64,000 nucleotides of DNA from JAJTGZ01 sp964403525. Lineage in GTDB: Bacteria > Planctomycetota > Phycisphaerae > Phycisphaerales > UBA1924. Below, piece after piece: positions 1-8,879 of the stretch. A program made the position numbers and the translations under genes. The number at the start of each line of letters is the position of its first letter. Position 1 is the stretch's first letter. The stretch is taken from positions 62,001 to 126,000 of the forward strand of contig CAYOGE010000002.1 in assembly GCA_964403525.1 (NCBI GenBank), written 5' to 3'. The notes beneath the pieces are model-generated. The model was not told the origin of the DNA. It saw only the letters and a list, made by a program, of their open reading frames with translations, and made no database searches.

Positions 1-1389
1 GATGTCGCGGTGAAGGTCTACGGCGACGACTTCGACAAGATGCAGGCCACGGCCCAGCAGATCCTGACCGTGCTCCAGTCCATCCCGGGCGCGGCGGACG
101 CCAAGGTCGAGCAGACCGAGGGGCTGCCGATGATGACCGTGAACATCGACCGCGAAGCGATCTCGCGCTACGGCCTCTCCGTCGCCGACGTGCAGGACGT
201 GGTGGCGGTGGCGATGGGCGGCAAGGAGGCGGGGATCGTCTTCGAGGGCGACCGCCGCTTCGACCTGGTGGTCCGCCTCCCCGACGCCATCCGGGCGCAG
301 ATCGATGCGCTCGAACGCCTCCCGATTCCCTTGCCGCCCAGCGAGGGCGAGGAAAAGAGCGCGGTACGGCTCGCTTCCGCCGACGGGGGCACGAACCTCA
401 TGCCGCCGTCAAAGGAAATGGGCTTCATTCCTTTGGGACAACTGGCCCAGATCGACGTGGCCGAAGGCCCCAACCAGATCAGCCGCGAGAACGGCAAGCG
501 GCGCATCGTGGTGCAGGCGAACGTGCGTGGCCGTGACTTGGGATCGTTCGTCCGCGAGGCCCAGGAGAAAGTCGCGGGCGTCCCGCTTCCGCCGGGCGGC
601 TGGCTCGTCTGGGGCGGCACCTACGAGAATCTCGTGGCGGCCAAGGAGCGCCTCACCATCGTCGTGCCGGTCTGCTTCTTCCTCATCTTCCTGCTCCTGT
701 TCAGCACCTTCAAGAGCGTCAAGTACGCGCTGCTGGTCTTCACGTGCGTGCCGCTGGGACTGACGGGCGGCATCGTGGCCCTCTGGCTCCGCGACCTGCC
801 CTTCTCGATCTCCGCCGCCGTCGGCTTCATCGCCCTCTCGGGCGTGGCGGTGCTCAACGGGCTGGTGATGGTCTCGTTCATCAACCAGTTGCGCCGCGAG
901 GGTCTGCCCCGCGACGCGGCGATCCTTCGTGGATGCCTCACGCGGCTGCGGCCCGTCCTCATGACGGCGCTGGTGGCCTCGCTCGGCTTCGTCCCGATGG
1001 CCCTCGCCACGGGCACCGGGGCCGAGGTGCAGAAGCCCCTCGCAACCGTCGTCATCGGCGGCCTGATTTCCAGCACGCTCCTGACGCTCATCGTGCTCCC
1101 GGCCATCTACCGCATCATCACGGGCCGCGACCCCAGCGGACGGCCCATGCCGGTGCCCGAAGGATGGGAGAAGCCCGAGACGGGACCGCTGGAGGTGCAT
1201 CCTGAAGACCTCGCCAAGGCGTCCATCGTGACCACCAACGCGCCGGCCAAGGTCGAAACGACCATGACCGCTCCGCCCGTGCCGCAAGCCCCGCCACCCG
1301 CGCCGCCCGCCGCTACCACACCGGCCCCCAAGCCGCCGTCGCCGCCCGCGCCGCCTGAGGCGGATACCAAGCCCAGTCCGAAGCCGTAA
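1..1389 (+). CDS. RND heavy-metal efflux permease (CusA/CzcA family), C-terminal part
   Basis: This is the C-terminal 462 residues of an inner-membrane RND pump; the reading frame is open at the first base of the window, so the start lies outside. The family exports metal cations (Cu/Ag or Zn/Co/Cd) from periplasm or cytoplasm using proton influx, with a periplasmic adaptor and an outer-membrane channel. The first part is periplasmic porter domain. From about nt 650 there is a cluster of hydrophobic helices that includes the family-typical GVAVLNGLVMVSFIN segment, ending with the last helix near nt 1115. Family members are about 1030-1060 residues, so a bit over half is missing. After the last helix comes an unusual Pro/Ala-rich tail of roughly 80 residues, rich in PP and AP pairs. 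The metal cannot be decided from this portion. The exported small proteins and the P-type ATPase that follow support a metal-resistance role. Confidence 0.9.
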   Translation, partial: DVAVKVYGDDFDKMQATAQQILTVLQSIPGAADAKVEQTEGLPMMTVNIDREAISRYGLSVADVQDVVAVAMGGKEAGIVFEGDRRFDLVVRLPDAIRAQIDALERLPIPLPPSEGEEKSAVRLASADGGTNLMPPSKEMGFIPLGQLAQIDVAEGPNQISRENGKRRIVVQANVRGRDLGSFVREAQEKVAGVPLPPGGWLVWGGTYENLVAAKERLTIVVPVCFFLIFLLLFSTFKSVKYALLVFTCVPLGLTGGIVALWLRDLPFSISAAVGFIALSGVAVLNGLVMVSFINQLRREGLPRDAAILRGCLTRLRPVLMTALVASLGFVPMALATGTGAEVQKPLATVVIGGLISSTLLTLIVLPAIYRIITGRDPSGRPMPVPEGWEKPETGPLEVHPEDLAKASIVTTNAPAKVETTMTAPPVPQAPPPAPPAATTPAPKPPSPPAPPEADTKPSPKP

Positions 1390-1425
1390 CCATCCAACCC
1401 CGCCTCACACCGAAGGAGCATGACC

Positions 1426-1863
1426 ATGAGCAGAGCCTCAACCGCCCGAACCCTTTCCATCGCCGCCCTGGGCGCCGCCCTCGCGCTCCTCGCGTCCGCC
1501 GGGTGGTCGCGCCTGCCGGGCGCCTCCGCGGCGCTCGCGGGGGAGCAGCCGCAGGAGGACCGGCCCACATCGGGCCTCATCAGCCAGACGGAGGTGCTCC
1601 TGCGCATCGAGCGGCAGCTCGAGGAGACCAACCGCAAACTCGCCGAGGTCAAGGCCCAGCTCTCCTCGGTGGTGCCGGTGCGGATCGTCGAGCCGCTGCC
1701 CCCGGGCCTGCGCTTGGGCGATGGCAAGCCCGCCCCCGCGCCGGCGGAGAAACCCAAGACCCCGGCGGGCGACAAGCCCGCCGATCCCCAGTCGTCCGTT
1801 CCCGGGCATCCGTCGGTGCATCCGGCGGAGCCCAAGTCCCCCAACCCCGGCGGCCCGCGCTGA
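1426..1863 (+). CDS. Small exported Pro-rich protein of the metal cluster
   Basis: This is a 145-residue protein of unknown function. The start chosen is the second of two ATGs, because AAGGAG at 1413-1418 sits 7 nt before it and only 1 nt before the first ATG (1420). The N-terminus is a signal peptide or signal anchor: Arg near the start, then a hydrophobic Ala/Leu stretch, then SASAA-like residues. The middle (about residues 40-75) is a short amphipathic or coiled-coil segment with repeated Glu and Lys. The C-terminal half is rich in Pro, Lys and Ala with no recognisable fold. It lies 36 nt after the RND gene and is probably co-transcribed with it, so it is likely a periplasmic accessory, but no family was recognised. 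Confidence 0.6.
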   Translation: MSRASTARTLSIAALGAALALLASAGWSRLPGASAALAGEQPQEDRPTSGLISQTEVLLRIERQLEETNRKLAEVKAQLSSVVPVRIVEPLPPGLRLGDGKPAPAPAEKPKTPAGDKPADPQSSVPGHPSVHPAEPKSPNPGGPR

Positions 1864-1887
1864 GCCGCCACTTTCAGGAGTCCGTGT

Positions 1888-2154
1888 ATGTCACAGTCCC
1901 GTTCCAAGAGTCTTGTCGTTGGCCTCGCTTCCGGCGTCGCCGTCACCGCGTTCGCGGCCATCCTCATGGGCCAGGGCGCGAGCCAGCCCGTCAAGAGCGA
2001 GCCGCAGTACTTCGTCACCGCCGACGGGGAGGGTGCGCACCTTTGGGTACGTGAAGGCACCGCTCTCCGCGTCGTGGGGCATGGCGAGTGCAAGGAGTGC
2101 AAGGCCAAGGGTCATGACGACCACGACCACACGAAGGACGCCCCCAAGAAGTAA
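1888..2154 (+). CDS. Small membrane-anchored protein with Cys/His-rich C-terminus
   Basis: This 88-residue protein has an N-terminal hydrophobic signal or anchor segment (about residues 9-28) and a short periplasmic part. It ends in CKECKAKGHDDHDHTK, a CxxC pair followed by a His/Asp cluster, which is the sort of tail that binds soft or borderline metal ions. The start has CAGGAG about 8 nt upstream. It sits 24 nt after the preceding gene in an apparent metal-resistance operon, so a periplasmic metal chaperone or sponge role is inferred. No named family was recognised. Confidence 0.6.
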   Translation: MSQSRSKSLVVGLASGVAVTAFAAILMGQGASQPVKSEPQYFVTADGEGAHLWVREGTALRVVGHGECKECKAKGHDDHDHTKDAPKK

Positions 2155-2216
2155 ACCCCGCCGCTTCGCGGCGTGCTCGCGCACGCCCGGAGCATTTCCC
2201 GTTCATGGAGATCCCA

Positions 2217-2657
2217 ATGCGCCGAGTACTTTCCGTTGTTGCCGTGTCCTTCCTGCTTGCCGGGTGCGCGTCAAATCGCACCGATTTAGTGAAGACTGGC
2301 TATCTCTCCCTCCAACCCACGCTCACCGCCTCACTCTCGCATCCGCCCGAGGTGTACGAGCAAGACGGAGGTCTTGTCGTTGACGGCCGCCTTGACGCTG
2401 CGGAGGCAATAAAGGGCGGCCACGTTGACGTTCAGGTCGTTGGCCCCGATGGACAAGTCGTTTACGACGCATCGGTCAACTACCGCAAGCCTGTGGCCCA
2501 GACCCAAACCGGCCCGAGGGGTTCCTATCGTGGACCGCGATCGGCGGCAGACAGCCACGCTACCTATTCGGTCCGCTTCCCCGGTTTGCCTCCCGAAGGC
2601 TCGGTGGTCCGGGTCAAATACGATTCCCGGCCGCATCAAGCGGAAGGATCGAAGTAA
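2217..2657 (+). CDS. Putative lipoprotein of the metal-resistance operon
   Basis: This 146-residue protein begins MRRVLSVVAVSFLLAGCAS, a clear lipoprotein signal with lipobox LAGC, so the mature protein starts at a lipidated Cys about residue 16. The start at 2217 is preferred over the in-frame ATG at 2205 because GGAG lies 6 nt upstream and the shorter form gives a normal lipoprotein signal. The mature part looks like one small beta-rich domain, with alternating hydrophobic and polar strands and many Val-Asp-Gly turns, resembling the periplasmic domains seen next to metal pumps. It ends 3 nt before the P-type ATPase start, so translation is probably coupled. Function not recognised. Confidence 0.65.
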   Translation: MRRVLSVVAVSFLLAGCASNRTDLVKTGYLSLQPTLTASLSHPPEVYEQDGGLVVDGRLDAAEAIKGGHVDVQVVGPDGQVVYDASVNYRKPVAQTQTGPRGSYRGPRSAADSHATYSVRFPGLPPEGSVVRVKYDSRPHQAEGSK

Positions 2658-2660
2658 ACC

Positions 2661-4835
2661 GTGCCAGAAAGCGTCTACACCATCCCGGCGATGGACTGCC
2701 CTGCCGAAGAGGCGTTAATCCGGCGGCGGCTCGGGAAACTCGCGGCCATCTCGGATCTTCAGTTCGACCTGATGGGGCGTCGGCTGACAGTGGTTCACGA
2801 TGGCACCGCCGAAGCTGCTGTCGTCGCCGCGTTGACCGACATCGGTATGCCACCCGCACCGGCACCGCGTCCGTCGGCTGAGAGTTCGTCTGGAGCAGCT
2901 TGCGCGGATGGAGCGTGCGCCGCACATCTGCCCGCGGTCACGAGCCCGCAACGTACCTGGTGGCGGCAGCACGGGGCTTTCGCCGTGTCGGGCGTACTCG
3001 CGGCCGCCGCGGAAGCAATGTACTTCGGCGGCGTCAGGGAGACATCGGCTCCGGTGATCGCGGTATCGGCCATTTCGATCCTGCTCGGCGGCCTGCCGAC
3101 GCTCAAGAAAGGCTGGGTCGCACTTCGGACTTTCACGCTCAACATCAACTTCCTGATGACTGTGGCAATCATCGGCGGGGCAGTGATCGGCGCGTGGCCG
3201 GAGATCGCGCTGGTGACGTTCCTTTTCGGCCTGGCCGAGTTGATCGAGGCTAAGGCTCTTGATCGCGCTCGCAACGCCGTCAAGGGGCTCATGGCGATGG
3301 CCCCCGATGAGGCGAGCGTCAAGCAGCCCGACGGATCGTGGAAGTTGACGCGCGCTGGCGAGGTGCCCGTGGGGGGCATCGTGCAGGTGAAGCCCGGCGA
3401 GCGGCTCGCGCTCGACGGCGTGGTGGTCGCGGGCGAGTCGAGCGTCAACCAGGCCCCGGTGACGGGCGAGTCCGTGCCAGTGGACAAGAAGGCGGGCGAC
3501 AAGGTCTTCGCCGGGACCATCAACGAGTCGGGCGTGCTCGAGTTCCGAACCACCGGCGGCAAGGACCAGACGACGCTCGCCAAGATCATCAGGACGGTGC
3601 AGGAGGCGCAAGGGAGCCGAGCGCCGACGCAGCGATTCGTGGACAACTTCGCCCGGGTCTACACCCCGGTGGTGTGCGTCGCGGCGGTGCTGGTTGCCGT
3701 GGTGCCGTGGCTCGCGTTCGGGCAGCCGTTCTACCCGTGGCTCTACAAAGCGCTGGTGCTGCTGGTGATCGCGTGCCCGTGTGCCTTGGTGATCTCAACA
3801 CCGGTGACGGTCGTCAGCGGCCTGACGGCGGCGGCGCGACGGGGCATCCTCATCAAGGGCGGCGTGCATCTGGAGAACGGCCGCAAGTTGAAGGTCGTCG
3901 CGCTGGATAAGACCGGAACCATCACCGAGGGCAAGCCACGCGTGACAGACGTGCAGCCGATCGGCAACGCCAGCAAAGACGAGGTGCTGCGGATCGCGGC
4001 GAGCCTGGATGCGCTCTCGCAGCATCCGGTAGCGCTTGCGGTGGTGGCGGCGTGGAAGGGCGAGCGGGCGAGCGTCGAGAACTTCATGTCGCTCACGGGC
4101 CGGGGCGTCGAAGGACGCATCGAAAGTGTGGTGTACTTCGTCGGCAATCACCGTCTCGCCGAGGAGCGCAAGGTCTGTTCCTTGGAGGTAGAGGCCGTTC
4201 TGAGTCACTTTGAGGTGCAGGGCAAGACGACGGTGGTCGTCGCCTCTGAGATCGCCGTGCTGGGCGTCATCGCCGTGGCCGACACACCCCGTGAGAGCAG
4301 CGTTGCAGCGATCAAGTCGCTGCACAATCTGGGCATTAAGACGCTCATGCTTTCCGGCGACAACCAGACCACGGCCGCAGCGATCGCCAAGGCGGTCGGC
4401 ATCGACGAAGCCCGCGGCGGAATGCTCCCCGAGGACAAACTCGCCGAGATCGAACGCCTGCTCGAGAGGCACGGGGACGCCGTCGGCATGGTCGGCGACG
4501 GCGTTAACGACGCCCCGGCCCTCGCCAGGTCCACTATTGGCTTTGCTATGGGCGCGGCGGGCACCGACACGGCCCTTGAAACCGCTGACGTGGCACTCAT
4601 GCAGGACGACCTGCGCGGTCTGCCGGAGTTCGTGCTGCTTTCTCGCCGCACCGGGGCGATTCTGACCCAGAACATCGCGCTGGCCATCGGTATAAAGGTG
4701 GTCTTCTTTGCGCTAACCCTGGGCGGACTGGGGACGATGTGGATGGCGGTCATCGCGGATGTGGGGGCGAGCTTGATGGTCGTGGGCAATGGACTGCGCG
4801 GGCTTCGTCCTGGTGCCCCGACGTCCAAGCGCTGA
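2661..4835 (+). CDS. Heavy-metal translocating P1B-type ATPase (ZntA/CadA-like)
   Basis: This 724-residue inner-membrane pump uses ATP to export soft divalent cations, probably Zn(II), Cd(II) or Pb(II). Features in order: an N-terminal heavy-metal-associated domain with MDCPAEE (Cys13), as in ZntA and CadA; a Cys-containing linker; membrane helices; the TGES actuator motif; the ion-binding CPC motif (Cys372-Pro-Cys374) followed by ALVISTPV; the phosphorylation motif DKTGTIT (Asp416); an SQHP motif where SEHP is usual; GDGVND near residue 612; and two C-terminal helices. Length is normal. The start is GTG, supported by GGAAGGA about 12 nt upstream. CPC with the CadA-like N-terminus argues for Zn/Cd/Pb rather than Cu. 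No regulator of the MerR or ArsR type lies beside it; the nearest regulator is the two-component pair 1.7 kb downstream. Confidence 0.93.
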   Translation: MPESVYTIPAMDCPAEEALIRRRLGKLAAISDLQFDLMGRRLTVVHDGTAEAAVVAALTDIGMPPAPAPRPSAESSSGAACADGACAAHLPAVTSPQRTWWRQHGAFAVSGVLAAAAEAMYFGGVRETSAPVIAVSAISILLGGLPTLKKGWVALRTFTLNINFLMTVAIIGGAVIGAWPEIALVTFLFGLAELIEAKALDRARNAVKGLMAMAPDEASVKQPDGSWKLTRAGEVPVGGIVQVKPGERLALDGVVVAGESSVNQAPVTGESVPVDKKAGDKVFAGTINESGVLEFRTTGGKDQTTLAKIIRTVQEAQGSRAPTQRFVDNFARVYTPVVCVAAVLVAVVPWLAFGQPFYPWLYKALVLLVIACPCALVISTPVTVVSGLTAAARRGILIKGGVHLENGRKLKVVALDKTGTITEGKPRVTDVQPIGNASKDEVLRIAASLDALSQHPVALAVVAAWKGERASVENFMSLTGRGVEGRIESVVYFVGNHRLAEERKVCSLEVEAVLSHFEVQGKTTVVVASEIAVLGVIAVADTPRESSVAAIKSLHNLGIKTLMLSGDNQTTAAAIAKAVGIDEARGGMLPEDKLAEIERLLERHGDAVGMVGDGVNDAPALARSTIGFAMGAAGTDTALETADVALMQDDLRGLPEFVLLSRRTGAILTQNIALAIGIKVVFFALTLGGLGTMWMAVIADVGASLMVVGNGLRGLRPGAPTSKR

Positions 4836-5039
4836 ACGTATCGCACGACGCGACACGCTCGGTGGAATGAACCTGATTGAAGGGCGCGGTGCCGAGGCCC
4901 CTCAACCGATGCCGCGATCACGTTCACATCATGTTTCCCTCCCGTTTGCTGCTTTGATGTCTGGATGATGGAACGCGCGTTCCGCCAGCCACCCCCAACC
5001 GCCGCGGCGGAAACTCCCGCTCGGCCACGGAGCACTTGC

Positions 5040-5627
5040 ATGAATACTCGGAAACTCTCGGTCGGACTCGTATCGCTCGCCCTGCTTGCCGGCGCTGGTG
5101 CGTGGGCCTTTGCCCAGCCCGGCCAGCCCCCCCAAGCTGCGGGCAACTCCCAACCCAAGGGCGAGGAAAAGGAAGGCGACGAGGAAGAAGTCATCACGCT
5201 GGACAAGGCCCCCGAGGCGGTCCGCGCTGCCGCGATCAAACTTGCGGGCGATGCCAAGAACATCACCAAGGTCATCAAGGAGGAGGACGACGAAGACGTG
5301 GTGCAGTACGAGGTCGAGTACAACGAGGGCGCGGTCAAATGCGCCGCGATCTTCTCCGCTGCGGGCGATCTCATGGAGACCGAGAAGAGCACCACCGAAG
5401 CCAAACTCCCGGCGGCGGTCATGGCGGCGCTCAAGAAGGACTACCCCAAGGCCACGCTCGCCAACCCGTTCGTCGTCACCAAGATGTTCTACGAGGTCGA
5501 GATCGTCATCGACGGCAAGAAGCACGAGGTGCGGGTGGACGCCTCGGGCAACATCGAGGACGAGTCCAAGGACGACGGCGACGACAAGGGCGACAAGCAC
5601 GAGGAGAAAAAGGACAAAAAGGACTGA
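5040..5627 (+). CDS. Exported PepSY-like protein with charged tail
   Basis: This 195-residue protein has a clear signal peptide (Lys/Arg, then a Leu/Ala-rich core, ending AFAQ about residue 24). It contains two PepSY-like repeats, each with the pattern in which a predicted helix (AVRAAAIKLAG; AVMAALKKDYP) is followed by strands ending YEVE. PepSY domains are small periplasmic folds often found beside two-component systems and proteases. The C-terminus is a run of Asp, Lys, Glu and His (about 30 residues), which may bind cations. The start with GGAG 7 nt upstream (5029-5032) fits the signal peptide much better than the upstream start at 4965. A DUF347 membrane protein and a two-component system follow, an association that also occurs in proteobacteria. 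Confidence 0.78.
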   Translation: MNTRKLSVGLVSLALLAGAGAWAFAQPGQPPQAAGNSQPKGEEKEGDEEEVITLDKAPEAVRAAAIKLAGDAKNITKVIKEEDDEDVVQYEVEYNEGAVKCAAIFSAAGDLMETEKSTTEAKLPAAVMAALKKDYPKATLANPFVVTKMFYEVEIVIDGKKHEVRVDASGNIEDESKDDGDDKGDKHEEKKDKKD

Positions 5628-5735
5628 GCACGCGCGGCGCCGCCGCAATCGCACCAACACCGTCAACCGTCCCAACGGCCCGTTGACGGCTTGTCTTCCC
5701 CTCGCCCTCCGACTTGCTCAAAGGAGTCTCGCTCC

Positions 5736-6554
5736 ATGCCCCCCGCAGACACATCGAACATGAGCAAACTCCCCGCGCTGACGTTCCTCTTCTGGGTGAT
5801 GAAGATCGCGGCGACCACGCTGGGCGAGACGGCGGGCGACCTGCTCTCGATGACGCTCAATGTCGGCTATCTCGTGAGCACGCTCATCCTGATGTCCGGC
5901 TTCGTGATCGTGCTCGTGGGCCAGCTCCGGGCCCAGCGGTACATCCCGTTCCTCTACTGGGCCGTCATCCTTGCCACCAGCACGGCGGGCACGACGACGT
6001 CGGACTTCATGAACCGCACGCTCGGGCTGGGCTACGCCACCGGCAGCGCGATCCTGCTCTCCGCGCTCGTCGCCGTCCTCATCTGCTGGCGGCTCACGGA
6101 GACATCCCTGTCGGTGACCGATGTCCGTTCCTTCCGCGCCGAGGTCTTCTACTGGTCGGCGATCCTCGTCTCCAACACGCTGGGCACCTCGCTGGGCGAC
6201 TACCTCGCCGATGATTCCGGGCTGGGCTTCGCAGGAGGTGCCGCGCTCATCGGTGGCGTGATCGCCCTCATCGTTGCGGTGTACCTTGTGGCCAAACGGA
6301 TCAAGGTGTCCAGCCCGGCCCTGTACGTGGGCCTCTTCTGGGGCGCCTTCGTGCTGACCCGCCCTTTCGGTGCGACGATGGGCGATGTGCTGACCAAGAA
6401 CGCCGACAAGGGCGGGCTGGGATTCGGCACCATCGGATCGTCGGCGGTCCTCGCGGTGGTCCTCGTAGCGGTCATTCTCTCCACGATGCGGCGGGACGGG
6501 AGAGCAAGAGCGACCTCAATGCCGATGGCGATCGAGGCGCCCACGCAAGATTGA
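5736..6554 (+). CDS. DUF347 / COG4705 polytopic membrane protein
   Basis: This is a 272-residue membrane protein with about eight hydrophobic helices arranged as repeats. Each repeat starts with a signature such as FWVMKIAATTLGETAGD, YWAVILATSTAGTTTSD, YWSAILVSNTLGTSLGD or FWGAFVLTRPFGATMGD, in which an aromatic residue, T/S-x-(L/F)-G and a final Asp recur. These four repeats identify COG4705 (DUF347), whose function is not established; some members are linked to metal or stress resistance. The start is set by AAAGGAG at 5720-5726. The conserved polar residues repeated within membrane helices suggest a transport path, which is inference. It is probably controlled by the two-component genes just downstream. 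Confidence 0.82.
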   Translation: MPPADTSNMSKLPALTFLFWVMKIAATTLGETAGDLLSMTLNVGYLVSTLILMSGFVIVLVGQLRAQRYIPFLYWAVILATSTAGTTTSDFMNRTLGLGYATGSAILLSALVAVLICWRLTETSLSVTDVRSFRAEVFYWSAILVSNTLGTSLGDYLADDSGLGFAGGAALIGGVIALIVAVYLVAKRIKVSSPALYVGLFWGAFVLTRPFGATMGDVLTKNADKGGLGFGTIGSSAVLAVVLVAVILSTMRRDGRARATSMPMAIEAPTQD

Positions 6555-6587
6555 ACCCACCATCACTGGCAGGCCAACAATCACCCA

Positions 6588-7322
6588 ATGCGCATCCTGA
6601 TCGTCGAAGATTCCGCCGTACTCCGCGACTCGCTGGCCCAGGGGCTGCGCGAGGCGGGGTACGCCGTGGACGCGGTCGCCGACGGCAAGCGCGGTCTGAT
6701 CCATGCGCAGACCACCGACTACGACGTGATCGTGCTCGACTGGATGCTGCCGGAGATGGACGGCGTGACGATGCTCTCGCGGTACCGCGCGTGGGCGAGC
6801 GAGAAAAGAATCGCGGGCGAAGGCGCGGCCGTGCTGATGCTCACGGCCAAGGACACGCTCGACGACAAGGTGCGCGGGCTCACCACGGGGGCCGATGATT
6901 ACCTCGTTAAGCCTTTCGCGTTCAAGGAACTGCTCGCCCGCGTGCAGGCCATGACGCGGCGGCGGCACGGGCAGTCGTCCCCGCTCGTCCGGGTGGGGCC
7001 GCTGACGGTCGACACGGCGGCGAAGGCGGCGCACATCACGCGCGGGGCCGCCGGGCGGGGAGGCGCGGATGTTCCCGTGGACCTCTCGCCCCGCGAGTAC
7101 GCGCTGCTGGCGTACCTCGCGGCCCACGCGGGCAAGCCCGTGACCCGCGTCGAACTCGAAGAGCACCTCTACGACGACCGCTCGCAGGTCTTCTCCAACG
7201 CGATCGACTCGGCGGTGGCCGCGCTGCGGGCGAAACTGTGCGCGGCGGGCGGGGCCGAGTACGCCGAACTCATCCACACGCGGCGGAAGATCGGGTATGT
7301 CCTGAAAGCGGGTGTGCCATGA
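6588..7322 (+). CDS. OmpR-family DNA-binding response regulator
   Basis: This 244-residue transcription factor has an N-terminal receiver domain beginning MRILIVEDS, with the acidic pair near residues 7-8, the phospho-acceptor Asp51 in VLDWMLPEMDG, a conserved Thr in MLTAKD, and the Lys in DDYLVKPF. The C-terminal half is an OmpR-type winged-helix domain with LSPREYALLAYLA and VELEEHLYDD. It overlaps the histidine kinase start by 4 nt (ATGA), so the two are translationally coupled. A slightly long linker around nt 6790-6840 (extra residues before the beta4 strand) is the only unusual point. Probable targets are the preceding envelope genes and perhaps the metal pumps. Confidence 0.92.
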   Translation: MRILIVEDSAVLRDSLAQGLREAGYAVDAVADGKRGLIHAQTTDYDVIVLDWMLPEMDGVTMLSRYRAWASEKRIAGEGAAVLMLTAKDTLDDKVRGLTTGADDYLVKPFAFKELLARVQAMTRRRHGQSSPLVRVGPLTVDTAAKAAHITRGAAGRGGADVPVDLSPREYALLAYLAAHAGKPVTRVELEEHLYDDRSQVFSNAIDSAVAALRAKLCAAGGAEYAELIHTRRKIGYVLKAGVP

Positions 7323-8806
7323 CCAGCATCCGCCGCCGCACCGCCACGCTGGTGGCCCTGAGCATGGCCGTGCTGCTGGCCGTCGGCGGTGTCGTGCTGG
7401 TGATCGTGCTGCGCCGGGCCATGACCGCGCAGTTCGATGAGGCGCTCGCCGCGCGGGCCGCCGCGCTGCAATCACTCACGCGATCCGATGGGACGCGGGT
7501 CGAGTTGGACTTCGCGGGCGAGGCCATGCCGCGCTTCGCAAGCACCGCCAAACAGCCCGGGGATGCTGAGTACTTTGTCGCGTGGTTCCGCGAAGGATCC
7601 GGCTGGCGTGTGCTGGAGCGCTCCGAGTCCTTGAAGAACGAGGCATGGCCCCCGGCGACCGTGCGCGACGGACCGGCGAGCATCCGCGATGTGGCTCTCC
7701 CAGGCGGCGGCGCGGGACGCGCGGCGATGATCGAGTTCTCAGCGCCGCGCGAGCGCGACGAAGAGAGCGAACAGCACGGCGACAATCCGGCGGCCGCGCC
7801 GGCGGCGAGCACCGCCCCCGCGCCCGGCGTCCGCCTGTTGGTCGCGCTGCCGCGTGCGTCGCTGGACCGCACGCTGTCCGTTATCAGCTGGTGCATCGCG
7901 GGCGTGGGCGCCGTGCTCGCGCTGGCGAGCATCGCCGCCTCGCGCTGGGCCGTTGGTCGCGGGCTGGTCCCGCTGGGCGACCTCTCTCGGCGCGTGCAGG
8001 CGATCGGCCCCGAAACGCTTGGCGCTCGCTTTGAGCCCGTCGACCTGCCCGCCGAACTCCGCCCCATCGCCGAGCAACTCTCGGCCCTGCTAGCCCGGCT
8101 CGAAGAAGCGTTCGAGCGAGAGAAACGCTTCAGCGCCGCGGCCAGCCACGAACTCCGCACCCCCATCGCGGAATTGCGGATGCTCCTTGAAGTCGCCGCC
8201 AGTCAGCCGCGCACCGGCGAGGAATGGTCACGCACGGCGGAGACCGCGCTGGGCGTGCTGGCCCGCGCTCAATCTCTGTGCGAGACCTTGCTCCGCTTGT
8301 CACGGGCCAGCGCGGCCCACGCTGCGCCCGATGCCCAGGCCCGCGCCGAGGTCGGTCCCATCCTCGCGGAGCAGGCGGCCCGCGCCCTATCCATGCACGG
8401 CGGCGATTCCCGCCTCGTGCGCATCGACGCGGATGAGGGGCTTGTGGCCCGCGTCGAGAGCGCCACGCTCGCGTCCATTGTCGGCAACCTGCTCGACAAC
8501 GCCCTCCGCCACGGTAGCGCGACTTCTGACGATCCGGTCATCATCCGCACGAGCGGCGTGTCGGGCTTGGTGCGCATCGACATCACCAACCCGGCCCCGG
8601 CGCTCACCGGCGATGACCTCGCGCACCTTTTCGAGCCGTTCTGGCGTAAGGACGTTTCCCGTCATGATCAAGGAGGCATTGGCCTGGGCCTTGCCGTCGC
8701 CCGTACGCTCGTGAGAGCCAGCGGCGGAGAGATTGCTGTGCGACATGACAGTGCGCGAGCAATCAAGTTCTCCATATCGCTTCTCCCATCCGATGGACGC
8801 CGATGA
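7319..8806 (+). CDS. Membrane sensor histidine kinase
   Basis: This 495-residue inner-membrane sensor kinase pairs with the preceding response regulator. Features in order: transmembrane helix 1 near residues 12-34; a periplasmic sensor region of about 140 residues containing a Pro/Ala-rich segment; transmembrane helix 2 near 185-205; a HAMP linker; a HisKA dimerisation domain with the phospho-acceptor His277 in SHELRTPI; and an HATPase domain with the N-box NLLDNALRHG and G-box GIGLGLAVARTLV. The start at 7319 is fixed by the ATGA overlap with the regulator. The C-terminus is intact. The gene ends 73 nt before the left recombinase module, so the module was not inserted inside it. Confidence 0.92.
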   Translation: MTSIRRRTATLVALSMAVLLAVGGVVLVIVLRRAMTAQFDEALAARAAALQSLTRSDGTRVELDFAGEAMPRFASTAKQPGDAEYFVAWFREGSGWRVLERSESLKNEAWPPATVRDGPASIRDVALPGGGAGRAAMIEFSAPRERDEESEQHGDNPAAAPAASTAPAPGVRLLVALPRASLDRTLSVISWCIAGVGAVLALASIAASRWAVGRGLVPLGDLSRRVQAIGPETLGARFEPVDLPAELRPIAEQLSALLARLEEAFEREKRFSAAASHELRTPIAELRMLLEVAASQPRTGEEWSRTAETALGVLARAQSLCETLLRLSRASAAHAAPDAQARAEVGPILAEQAARALSMHGGDSRLVRIDADEGLVARVESATLASIVGNLLDNALRHGSATSDDPVIIRTSGVSGLVRIDITNPAPALTGDDLAHLFEPFWRKDVSRHDQGGIGLGLAVARTLVRASGGEIAVRHDSARAIKFSISLLPSDGRR

Positions 8807-8879
8807 TGTGCCGGCAATACCCCTTGACAGCGTCACCATCTCCCTTCAGGAGTTCGCGATGGATCGCTGTCGACGGATC

